NCBI RefSeq assembly: GCF_021190915.1
Contig: NZ_JAIOAP010000010.1
Span: 1-64,000 of the forward strand
DNA from: Cohnella silvisoli
Lineage (GTDB): Bacteria > Bacillota > Bacilli > Paenibacillales > Paenibacillaceae
Reading direction: 5' to 3'
DNA length: 64,000 nt
The notes beneath the pieces are model-generated. The model did no database searches, was not told the origin of the DNA, and was given only the letters and a program-made list of their open reading frames with translations. Numbering within the stretch: position 1 is the stretch's first letter; every line of letters begins with the position of its first letter. The translations under genes were made by a program, and so were the position numbers. Shown in pieces: positions 8,176-15,821 of this stretch.

Positions 8176-9189
8176 ATGAGCGAAAAACTTATAGGTCATG
8201 AACAGCTTCACGAATGGTGTGTAAGCAAACTAAAACAGGTTGGAATTAGCGACAGACACGCCGGTATAACGGCTGACGTATTAATTCATGCCAATCTTAG
8301 AGGCGTCGATTCTCATGGGGTTCTGCGAATGGAGCACTACGTGCAAAAAGTTAAGCAACAAGGAATAAATTCGGAACCTGATATCACGGTGAAAATCACC
8401 GGCCCCGTGACGGCGATTGTGGATGGCGACGATGGACTGGGTCATGTCGTAGCAGAAAAAGCAATGTCCTGTGCGATTGAACTCGCTCATAACAATGGAG
8501 TCGGTATCGTTAGCGCCATAAACAGCAGCCATTGCGGGGCACTATCGTATTTTGTAGAAATGGCGGCAAGGGAACAGCTTATTGGCATTGCGATGACGAA
8601 TACCGATAAAATGGTCGTACCTTTCGGTGGAAGTTCCGCTTACTTCGGTACGAATCCGATGGCGTTCGGCTTTCCGGCCGGAAATCGCCAACCAATTGTT
8701 ATAGACATGGCTACAAGCTCGGTCGCCTATGGTAAAATTCTCGAAGCCATTCATCTGCGCAAACCAATCCCTGCGGATTGGGCAGTTGATTCAGAAGGAC
8801 AACCGATTACTGACCCGCATCAATTTAATGCGCTTCTCCCTTTTGGTGGACCGAAAGGTTATGGGCTTGGCATGGTGGTGGACATCTTTGCCGGCATTTT
8901 GACGGGGTCGCCGTTCGGTCCTTATATCGGTAAAATGTACGGCGAAGATTTCAGCGACCGCAGGAAATTGGGGCATTTTGTTTGTGCGTTCGATATTTCC
9001 AAATTCACCGATCAGGAATTGTTTACCCGGAATATTACGCAAATGATGGACGATTTGCATAATATGCCGCCAGCCCCGGGATTCGACCGCGTCATTCTTC
9101 CGGGAGAGCCGGAATGTTTAAGAGAACAGCACAGGCGTCAACATGGAATTCCGATATCTGAGGAGTTATATACCTATTTATGCGTATAA
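8176..9189 (+). CDS. Ldh/MDH2-family NAD(P) dehydrogenase, ureidoglycolate dehydrogenase (AllD)-like
   Basis: 337 aa. It has the layout of the malate/L-lactate/ureidoglycolate dehydrogenase family: an N-terminal helical part with RGVDSHGVLRMEHY (the His is catalytic in this family), then GTNPMAFGFP, IDMATSSVA and PKGYGLGMVVD. The sequence closely follows AllD of enterobacteria from memory but lacks its extra C-terminal tail. No other allantoin genes are nearby; linked to a glycosidase and an SDR, it more likely oxidises an alpha-hydroxy acid from sugar breakdown. ATG 8176 is chosen over the upstream start because the homologous region begins there and AAAGGG precedes it. Last gene of the operon. 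Confidence 0.82.
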   Translation: MSEKLIGHEQLHEWCVSKLKQVGISDRHAGITADVLIHANLRGVDSHGVLRMEHYVQKVKQQGINSEPDITVKITGPVTAIVDGDDGLGHVVAEKAMSCAIELAHNNGVGIVSAINSSHCGALSYFVEMAAREQLIGIAMTNTDKMVVPFGGSSAYFGTNPMAFGFPAGNRQPIVIDMATSSVAYGKILEAIHLRKPIPADWAVDSEGQPITDPHQFNALLPFGGPKGYGLGMVVDIFAGILTGSPFGPYIGKMYGEDFSDRRKLGHFVCAFDISKFTDQELFTRNITQMMDDLHNMPPAPGFDRVILPGEPECLREQHRRQHGIPISEELYTYLCV

Positions 9190-9201
9190 CAATAGCGGCG
9201 A

Positions 9202-9244
9202 AAAAAAAGCTCTCAATGGTCAACTGGCCATGAGAGCTTTTTTT
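9202..9244. terminator. Rho-independent terminator
   Basis: A 14-bp perfect stem (AAAAAAAGCTCTCA against TGAGAGCTTTTTTT) with a 15-nt loop ends the gntR-SDR-dehydrogenase operon. It can work in both directions. Confidence 0.9.
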
Positions 9245-9309
9245 ATGCCGCCGAGTAGGATGCTGAGAAGATTTCAGGTATATTAATGGGACAGCAAGGA
9301 GGGATGAGT

Positions 9310-11136
9310 GTGAATTTGAAGCATTGGCGAGTGAAAAACAAGATAGCCGGGACCTTTACGCTGCTGTTTTTCGTGGCGATCTTTGGATTGGGCGGCTTGA
9401 CTTATGTCCATACGGAGAGAGATTACACTAACCGGACGTTGGAGCTGGTTCATACATCGCTTGCGCAGATGACGACAACGGTGGAGCTCTACCTACAGGA
9501 TATGGAGAGGCTCTCGCTGGCAATTTTCAGCGATCCGATCATTCAACGCATTTTACGCCAATCTTCTTCCGAGTATGGCGTGCAATATGACAATAACGAA
9601 ATGATGTCCCGGATGGTTCAATTCACCTCTCCGTGGCCGTATATACAAGGCGTCTATCTGTTTGCCGATGACGGCCGGATATTCAGCATTGCGAAAGGCT
9701 CAGGGATATCCAGCGATTACAGCATACTACAAGAACCCTGGTATCCCACGATACGTGAAGGTACGGCTGCTCCCTTTTTCTACTGGCCGACGGGACCCGA
9801 ATCTACGGTAGTCCGCAATCCTCAGCAGGTGTTCTCCTTGATTCGCCCCATTAACGATTTATCTGAAGGGAAAAAACTCGGTTATTTGAAAATAGACATG
9901 AACGCGCAAGTGATGAGATCCACATTGTTTAAGGCGGCGCTTGCCAAACAGGATGGAGATCTGCTTTTACGGTATATGCTGCTTGATTCCGAGGCGAATG
10001 TCATGTACGACAGCGAGGAGCAGGTGACTGGAAAAAAGGTGCCTTACGAGCTGGAATCCGTGCTCTCGCTTCAGGAAGGGAGCGTGAAATGGTCGGAAAC
10101 CCGTTATCTGTTCTCCAAGAACAAGTCGAACTATAACAACTGGACTCTCTTGGCTCTTGCGCCTAATAAAGATGTCATTAATCAGTCGGTTAAAATCCGC
10201 AGCTTGATCATTTTTCTGGGAATCATTACTTTGGTTGTTATCAGTGTTGCTTCCTATATGCTGGCAGCCGGCATTAGCCGCCCGTTAACTTCTTTAATTA
10301 AGACGATGAAGCGCGTGGAGCTTGGCGATTTCAAGGTGCGGGCGGAGGATAGCGGCCAACAAGACGAGATAGGGCGTCTATCCAGAGTGTTCAATATGAT
10401 GCTGGAGAGCGTGGACAAGCTGATCCATCGGGTATACCTGCTGGATATCCGGCAGAAGGATGCAAAGCTAATGGCGCTCCAAGCGCAAATCAATCCGCAT
10501 ATGCTGTTCAACACCTTAAATAGCATGAAGGCGTTAAGCCGAAAGCAACAAGCGCACGATGTTGCGGATATGGCTGAAAACTTGGCCGATTTGTTCCGTT
10601 ACAGCATGAAAGGCTGGAATCGTCCGGTAACATTGGCGGAGGAATTGGAGCATGTTCTTAACTATGTCCATATCCAAGAAGTCCGTTATCGGGATAGGCT
10701 GAAATTTGAATGTTACATTCCGGATTCTCTGCTTCGTGCCCAAATCGTTAAGCTGTCTATTCAGCCGCTTGTGGAGAATGCTATTATTCATGGATTAGAG
10801 CCGAAGATTGAGGGAGGGACCCTCACGCTTAGCGCCCGGGTTCAGCCGGAACCCGAAAGCGAATCCCAGAAAATGATAATCACAGTAAGCGATACGGGCG
10901 TCGGAATGTCTCCGGACCGGGTGAGGTCCATTAATGAGGTTCTGGAAAACAACGACATTTCCATGGATGAACTACCGGAGACGAAGTCGGGCATTGGATT
11001 GCTAAACATTCATAAGAGGATAAGGCTGCTGTTCGGTGCTCCGTATGGGCTTTATTTGGAAAGCGATGAAGGCGTGTGGACGATCGTTTCTATTCACATC
11101 CCCTATAATGACAGCATGATTCACGACAAGGAGTAA
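9310..11136 (+). CDS. Sensor histidine kinase, YesM family
   Basis: 608 aa membrane kinase. TM1 near the N-terminus (TFTLLFFVAIFGLGGLTYV), a large extracytoplasmic Cache-type sensor, TM2 (SLIIFLGIITLVVISVASYM) around 300-320, HAMP (SRPLTSLIKTM...), His-kinase domain with H397 in INPHMLFNTLNSMK, and a C-terminal ATPase with VENAIIHGLEP and DTGVGM. GTG 9310 is chosen because AAGGAGG ends 7 nt before it; an ATG further upstream lies before that site. Only 6 bp separate it from the response regulator. YesM/YesN pairs usually sense extracellular oligosaccharides or their binding proteins and switch on neighbouring importers, here the rhamnoside locus. Confidence 0.92.
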   Translation: MNLKHWRVKNKIAGTFTLLFFVAIFGLGGLTYVHTERDYTNRTLELVHTSLAQMTTTVELYLQDMERLSLAIFSDPIIQRILRQSSSEYGVQYDNNEMMSRMVQFTSPWPYIQGVYLFADDGRIFSIAKGSGISSDYSILQEPWYPTIREGTAAPFFYWPTGPESTVVRNPQQVFSLIRPINDLSEGKKLGYLKIDMNAQVMRSTLFKAALAKQDGDLLLRYMLLDSEANVMYDSEEQVTGKKVPYELESVLSLQEGSVKWSETRYLFSKNKSNYNNWTLLALAPNKDVINQSVKIRSLIIFLGIITLVVISVASYMLAAGISRPLTSLIKTMKRVELGDFKVRAEDSGQQDEIGRLSRVFNMMLESVDKLIHRVYLLDIRQKDAKLMALQAQINPHMLFNTLNSMKALSRKQQAHDVADMAENLADLFRYSMKGWNRPVTLAEELEHVLNYVHIQEVRYRDRLKFECYIPDSLLRAQIVKLSIQPLVENAIIHGLEPKIEGGTLTLSARVQPEPESESQKMIITVSDTGVGMSPDRVRSINEVLENNDISMDELPETKSGIGLLNIHKRIRLLFGAPYGLYLESDEGVWTIVSIHIPYNDSMIHDKE

Positions 11137-11142
11137 ATCACA

Positions 11143-12639
11143 ATGAACATTCTAGTTGTTGAGGACGAGCCAATCGCATTGGAAGAGCTCGAATCTTTGC
11201 TAAAATCATATGAACCCGGCCATACCGTATATAGTGCCGTAAATGGCCTGCAAGGGTTAGAACTGGCTAAGCGCCATTGTCCGGATTTGATCGTGACGGA
11301 CATTCGTATGCCGGGAATGGACGGTTTGGAACTGATTCGCCAAATCCAGCAGATCAATCCCAACGTCGAAGCTATTATCATTAGCGGGTATGACGATTTT
11401 GCGTATGCACGCACTGGTCTTCAACTGGGCGTGAGAGATTATTTGGTTAAGCCTTGGAAGCAAAAGTCGCTGCTGACCGTGGTTGGCGCTATTCTCGAGC
11501 AGCTGTCCGTTCGGTGCGAGGAGAAACGGAAGGCTGACAACTGGAAAATTATTCGGGAATTGGAAGGCCGAAATCCTTATTCGGAACAAATACAGGCGTT
11601 GTCCGGAGAATGGATTATTATGGTTTCCACATTAAACAATCTGCGATCCGCGCATAAATGGGTAGAACATGAGCCGCTAACGAAAACCACAATTGCCGAG
11701 TTACTTTTTTCCGTTCATATTGTCTTTCCCGATTCCCACTTGCAAGTAGTGTTATTTCCTTGCGATGAAGGAACAACCAAGGCAGTCCTGCAGCAAAGCG
11801 TTCAACATATACATGAGGCTTACGCTAACCAAGGGCTGAATGTGCATTCCATTGCTGTCCTTAAGAAAGACGATGAGCTTTCACACGAAGCATACGCCCG
11901 AGCGATCAAGATGTTGGAGCAGCAAATTCGATTGGAAAGCAGCACATATACGTATTTGACAACCGAGTATGCTGCGATAGATATGATCGGCGTTTGGAAT
12001 CAAATCCGGGCTCTGGAGGCTTTGATAGCGAATCGGGAGATCAAGCATATTCGTCCGCAAATCGATCGGATCGTTATGCAGATCCGCGTGCTGAAAGTTC
12101 CGGCCAAAGAAATCGGAAGCCTTGTTAACGATATGTTCACAGCGCTGCAATTCAAGCTAATGCCGGATCGGAACTCTCCCTATATCGACATGGAAATCAT
12201 AACGGATACGCTAATGAGCATTACCTCCTATAGTGAATTGGCAGACTCTCTAGAGAAATGGCTGTTGGAGTTTCTGTGGAATCTAGGCGGCGCGGGCAAG
12301 GAGCCAAGAGAGCTTGTCCATAAGCTGATGGGTCAGATCCGTCATGGTTATCATCGTACCGACTCCTTGATTCAATTCGCCGCAGAGCACCATATTAGCG
12401 TCAGTTATTTGTCCCGACTGTTTAAGGCAGAGGCAGGTATGAATTTCTCGGAATATTTAATCCGGGTAAAAATCGATCAAGCTAAACAATTGCTGGAGCT
12501 GGAAACTCTAAGCGTATCGAAGGTCGGCGAGCGTGTCGGTTACGAGGATAGTAAATATTTCAGCCAGCAATTCAAGAAATATACCGGCTTAACGCCGTCC
12601 GAATATCAGAAATCATGCAAAATACTCCCCCCGAAATGA
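11143..12639 (+). CDS. Response regulator, YesN family (receiver plus AraC HTH)
   Basis: 498 aa, the normal YesN length. Receiver domain 1-125 with EDE near residue 8 and phospho-acceptor D53 in VTDIRMPGMDG, a long variable middle region, and a C-terminal AraC-type double HTH (about 395-495, ending YEDSKYFSQQFKKYTGLTPSEYQ). Partner of the kinase 6 bp upstream. It probably activates the lipoprotein-permease-rhamnosidase genes that follow, since a 76-bp gap before them contains TATAAT (12676-12681) without a good -35, typical for an activated promoter. Confidence 0.92.
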   Translation: MNILVVEDEPIALEELESLLKSYEPGHTVYSAVNGLQGLELAKRHCPDLIVTDIRMPGMDGLELIRQIQQINPNVEAIIISGYDDFAYARTGLQLGVRDYLVKPWKQKSLLTVVGAILEQLSVRCEEKRKADNWKIIRELEGRNPYSEQIQALSGEWIIMVSTLNNLRSAHKWVEHEPLTKTTIAELLFSVHIVFPDSHLQVVLFPCDEGTTKAVLQQSVQHIHEAYANQGLNVHSIAVLKKDDELSHEAYARAIKMLEQQIRLESSTYTYLTTEYAAIDMIGVWNQIRALEALIANREIKHIRPQIDRIVMQIRVLKVPAKEIGSLVNDMFTALQFKLMPDRNSPYIDMEIITDTLMSITSYSELADSLEKWLLEFLWNLGGAGKEPRELVHKLMGQIRHGYHRTDSLIQFAAEHHISVSYLSRLFKAEAGMNFSEYLIRVKIDQAKQLLELETLSVSKVGERVGYEDSKYFSQQFKKYTGLTPSEYQKSCKILPPK

Positions 12640-12715
12640 ACAAGTTAACCGGAAGCCTTAATGTAGAGCGCCTTTTATAATAAAGACAGTTCCAAATAAA
12701 GGGGAGGTCAACAAG

Positions 12716-14047
12716 GTGATTAATCGCACGAAAATGAGTATTACCGTATGTTGCTTAGCTTTGCTGATTGTATTAGCAGGTTGCGGCGGGGGAGGTAACA
12801 ATACGGCTGGAGAAGAAGCCTCGCAAGGGGCGGCATCTACGCAAGGGGCGGAATCCTCGCAAGGGGCAGCATCTTCGCAAGGGACAGAGGCCCAGGTTAT
12901 CCTTAAGCAGTATATCATTAATAACGCGAATATGAATCTGGAAGAAATCAACCGCAGATTCGAAGAAAAATATCCGAATATTAAAATCGAGTATGAAGGC
13001 GCTCCGATCGACCAATTTGTAACCGTTATCAAAACTAAGCTTGCTTCGGGCGACGCCCCGGATATATTCACCATTGGCGCAGGAACTGCAAAAGATCCAT
13101 TCGTCAATGCCGGTTATTTACTCGATTTAAGTGACCAGCCTTGGGTAAGCCGGCTTACGCCGGGGGCGCTTCGTTCAGCGACGACCAATGGCAAAGTTTA
13201 TGGTCTGCCCCGAAGCCAGAACGTGATAGGCGTTATATACAACAAGAAATTGTTTAAGGACTTGGGGCTGGAAGTTCCAACAGATTGGGAAGCTTTTCTT
13301 CAAACCGCCCAAAAGCTGAAGGATGCCGGACTTATTCCGATCGGAATGGGCTTGAAGGATCAATTCGTGACGCAGCTAGTTCCTTACGCAATGGCACCTT
13401 CCGCGATTTATCGCGACAATATCGATTTCGACCAACAGATGGCTGAAGGAAAACAAACCTTTGTCGGTTCGCAATGGGAGCAGATGATGAAGGATTATGT
13501 CGATCTGGATAAGCAGGGTTATATTAACAAGGGTGCGCTCGGGACGTCTAATGATCAAATTCTTCAGTTAATGAGCGCGGGCAAGATCGCTATGACGGTA
13601 AGTCTTAACGCGATGGTGCCAGCATTGAAAGCAGCCAATCCGGAAGCGGATTGGGGAATGTTCCCTTTGCCTTACGTTAAGAAAGGTGAACCGATTTGGG
13701 TTTCGGCCGGACCTGCGCTCTTTGCGGGAGGTTATTCCAAAACCAAGTATCCAGATGAAGTGAAAAAGTATTTGGATTTTGTGGCTTCGCAAGAGAGCAT
13801 GAAACTCATTTTGGATACGGTTCAAGGGTTCTCGGCATTTACCGATGTTACGCCGAATTTGGATTCGGCGCTAATGGAAATCGAGCCTAGCTTGAAAACA
13901 GGAGCATACGCCTTCCTGGATCAGAATTGGCCAGCGACCGTGCAACCGGAAATGCTTGTCGGCATCCAGGGCGTATTCGCCGGAGGGGCGATTCCGGATA
14001 TGCTGGACAAGATGGATAAAGCCTATAACGCAGGCACGAAAAAATAA
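12716..14047 (+). CDS. ABC sugar importer, substrate-binding lipoprotein (CUT1)
   Basis: 443 aa. A lipoprotein signal peptide with lipobox LAGC gives a membrane-anchored extracellular protein. A low-complexity linker with four near-repeats of S/T-QGA follows, then a MalE-type (SBP_bac_1) binding fold with EINRRFEEKYPNIKIEYEG, GDAPDIF and YNKKLFKDLG. GTG 12716 has GGGGAGG 8 nt upstream. Two permease genes follow. In this locus the cargo is probably a rhamnose-containing oligosaccharide, inferred from the GH78 gene in the same operon. Confidence 0.92.
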   Translation: MINRTKMSITVCCLALLIVLAGCGGGGNNTAGEEASQGAASTQGAESSQGAASSQGTEAQVILKQYIINNANMNLEEINRRFEEKYPNIKIEYEGAPIDQFVTVIKTKLASGDAPDIFTIGAGTAKDPFVNAGYLLDLSDQPWVSRLTPGALRSATTNGKVYGLPRSQNVIGVIYNKKLFKDLGLEVPTDWEAFLQTAQKLKDAGLIPIGMGLKDQFVTQLVPYAMAPSAIYRDNIDFDQQMAEGKQTFVGSQWEQMMKDYVDLDKQGYINKGALGTSNDQILQLMSAGKIAMTVSLNAMVPALKAANPEADWGMFPLPYVKKGEPIWVSAGPALFAGGYSKTKYPDEVKKYLDFVASQESMKLILDTVQGFSAFTDVTPNLDSALMEIEPSLKTGAYAFLDQNWPATVQPEMLVGIQGVFAGGAIPDMLDKMDKAYNAGTKK

Positions 14048-14059
14048 ATGGTTTCAGGG

Positions 14060-14087
14060 GGCGCAAATGGCAGGCAGCATTTGCGCC
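14060..14087 (+). other. Stem-loop between binding-protein and permease genes
   Basis: A 10-bp perfect stem (GGCGCAAATG against CATTTGCGCC) with an 8-nt loop and no T-run. Such hairpins often protect the upstream mRNA 3' end or trim read-through, giving more binding protein than permease. Equivalent hairpins follow the other two binding-protein genes of the window. Confidence 0.7.
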
Positions 14088-14108
14088 TTGCATTTAAGGA
14101 GGGGCAGC

Positions 14109-14981
14109 ATGAAGCGAATCGGGTTCGACGGCGTATTTCTAATGCCGGCTTTTATGGTCTTTACTTTGTTTCTGGTATTTCCGGTCATTAGCAGCTTTTA
14201 TTACAGCATGACCGATTGGAATGGACTCAGCTCCTCGATGGAGTTCATCGGATTGGACAATTTCCAGAGGATGTTTCAGGATAAGGCAGTTTGGAGCGGC
14301 TTAAAGAACACTTTTATTATCGCGCTTCTCGTAACCGTTTTTCAGAACGGAATCGGACTTCTATTGGCGCTTGGGCTTCAAGGTACCGGAAGAATTAATC
14401 GCTTTATGCGCGTGTGGTTTCTATTTCCCGCGCTGTTAAGCCCGCTTGCGATCGGATATATCTGGAGCTATATGTATAATCCGCTTTTTGGCGTCATTAA
14501 CTCCATCCTCGAATTTATCGGCCTTTCGGATTGGACACAGGACTGGCTTGGAGATAAGAAGCTGGCAATCTATAGCGTTATATTCGCTATTATTTGGCAA
14601 TGGGTAGCTTTCAGCATGATTATATACGTTGCAGGGCTGCAATCCATCCCGCGCGACATGTATGAGGCTTCCAATATCGATGGAGCGGGGGCATTAAGCC
14701 GGTTCAAGCATATTACTTTTCCGCTCATTGCTCCCGCTTTTACTGTTAACATGGTCGTGACGATGATTGTTGGACTTAAGCTCTTCGATATTGTGTTCGT
14801 TATGACAAACGGAGGGCCTGGAGGAGCGACGGAAAACTTAGCACTTATGCTGTACAGACAAGCATTCTCTTTGAATCAGATGGGTTATGCGAATGCGATC
14901 GCGATCTTAATGTTTGCGATCATTCTAATCTTCTCGCTCATCCAGGTGACCCTTCTTCGTAGAAGAGAGGTGGAATACTGA
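14109..14981 (+). CDS. ABC sugar importer permease, MalF/UgpA type
   Basis: 290 aa with six predicted membrane segments, the first at FLMPAFMVFTLFLVFPVIS. The EAA loop reads YEASNIDGAGALSRFKHITFP, the contact site for the ATPase. ATG 14109 follows AAGGAGGGG; the open frame upstream of it overlaps the end of the binding-protein gene and is not used. The next permease starts one base after its stop. No ATPase gene is present in the locus, so a shared MsmX-type ATPase from elsewhere is needed. Confidence 0.92.
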   Translation: MKRIGFDGVFLMPAFMVFTLFLVFPVISSFYYSMTDWNGLSSSMEFIGLDNFQRMFQDKAVWSGLKNTFIIALLVTVFQNGIGLLLALGLQGTGRINRFMRVWFLFPALLSPLAIGYIWSYMYNPLFGVINSILEFIGLSDWTQDWLGDKKLAIYSVIFAIIWQWVAFSMIIYVAGLQSIPRDMYEASNIDGAGALSRFKHITFPLIAPAFTVNMVVTMIVGLKLFDIVFVMTNGGPGGATENLALMLYRQAFSLNQMGYANAIAILMFAIILIFSLIQVTLLRRREVEY

Positions 14982-14982
14982 G

Positions 14983-15801
14983 ATGAGAGTCCAACGCATG
15001 TTTCTTCCGGCTGTGCTGTTGATCTGGTCGATTGTGGTGTTCATTCCGTTTTACCTTGTAGTGACCATGTCGCTGAAATCTCCCATGGATTTGCAGTTCA
15101 GTCCATTAAGTTGGCCAAGCTCGCTGCAATTCGCGAATTATTGGAAAGCTTGGACGCAAGCGAATTTGGGGCATTCGTTCATGAACAGTATTCTGATAAC
15201 GGCGACCTCCGTGATCTTGATTGTCATATTGAGTTCAATGGCTGCCTATCCGTTGGCAAGAAGAACGGAGAAATGGTCGGCGATGTTATATGTGTACTTT
15301 CTTGCCGGGATTATGGTGCCGTTTCAGCTCGCTATGATCCCGCTCTATAAGCTATTAAAGGCGCTGCACCTGATAGGGGAGTATACGGGTGCAATCATGA
15401 TTTATAGTGCGATGGGGATATCATTTGCCGTTTTTTTATATGTTTCTTTTTTCAAGACGGTGCCGCGCGAGATCGAAGAATCCGCGCAAATCGACGGCTG
15501 CGGACCGTTGAGGCTGTTTTGGGTCATCCTGTTTCCATTAATTAAGCCGATTACTTCAACAGTCGTTATTATTAATAGTCTTTTCATATGGAATGACTTC
15601 TTCATTCCGATGTTGTTTCTGCAAAACAAGGCGATGCGGAACGTTCCTTTGTCGTTATTTACGTTCACGAGTGAATATACGAACAATTGGATGTTGATTT
15701 TCGCGGCTGTGGTTATTGGTTCGCTCCCGTTGATCTTGCTATTTATATTGCTGCAAAAGCATTTCATTCAGGGGATTGCTAGCGGAGCCGTTAAGGGTTA
15801 A
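14983..15801 (+). CDS. ABC sugar importer permease, MalG/UgpE type
   Basis: 272 aa with six membrane segments. The EAA loop is EIEESAQIDGCGPLRLFWVILFPL. The stop codon TAA (15799-15801) shares its last base with an ATG at 15801, and the GH78 gene follows immediately, so transport and hydrolysis are made together. It pairs with the permease just upstream to form the membrane channel. Confidence 0.92.
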   Translation: MRVQRMFLPAVLLIWSIVVFIPFYLVVTMSLKSPMDLQFSPLSWPSSLQFANYWKAWTQANLGHSFMNSILITATSVILIVILSSMAAYPLARRTEKWSAMLYVYFLAGIMVPFQLAMIPLYKLLKALHLIGEYTGAIMIYSAMGISFAVFLYVSFFKTVPREIEESAQIDGCGPLRLFWVILFPLIKPITSTVVIINSLFIWNDFFIPMLFLQNKAMRNVPLSLFTFTSEYTNNWMLIFAAVVIGSLPLILLFILLQKHFIQGIASGAVKG

Positions 15802-15821
15802 TGGGAGAGGATCGTGATAAA

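Noticed and set aside
8176..9189. Calling this gene allD (ureidoglycolate dehydrogenase) outright
   Set aside because: Similarity is strong, but no other allantoin genes are present and the C-terminal tail is missing, so only AllD-like is justified.
15111..15350. 79-codon frame inside the second rhamnoside permease
   Set aside because: It is fully inside a well-supported membrane protein gene in another frame and has no ribosome site.
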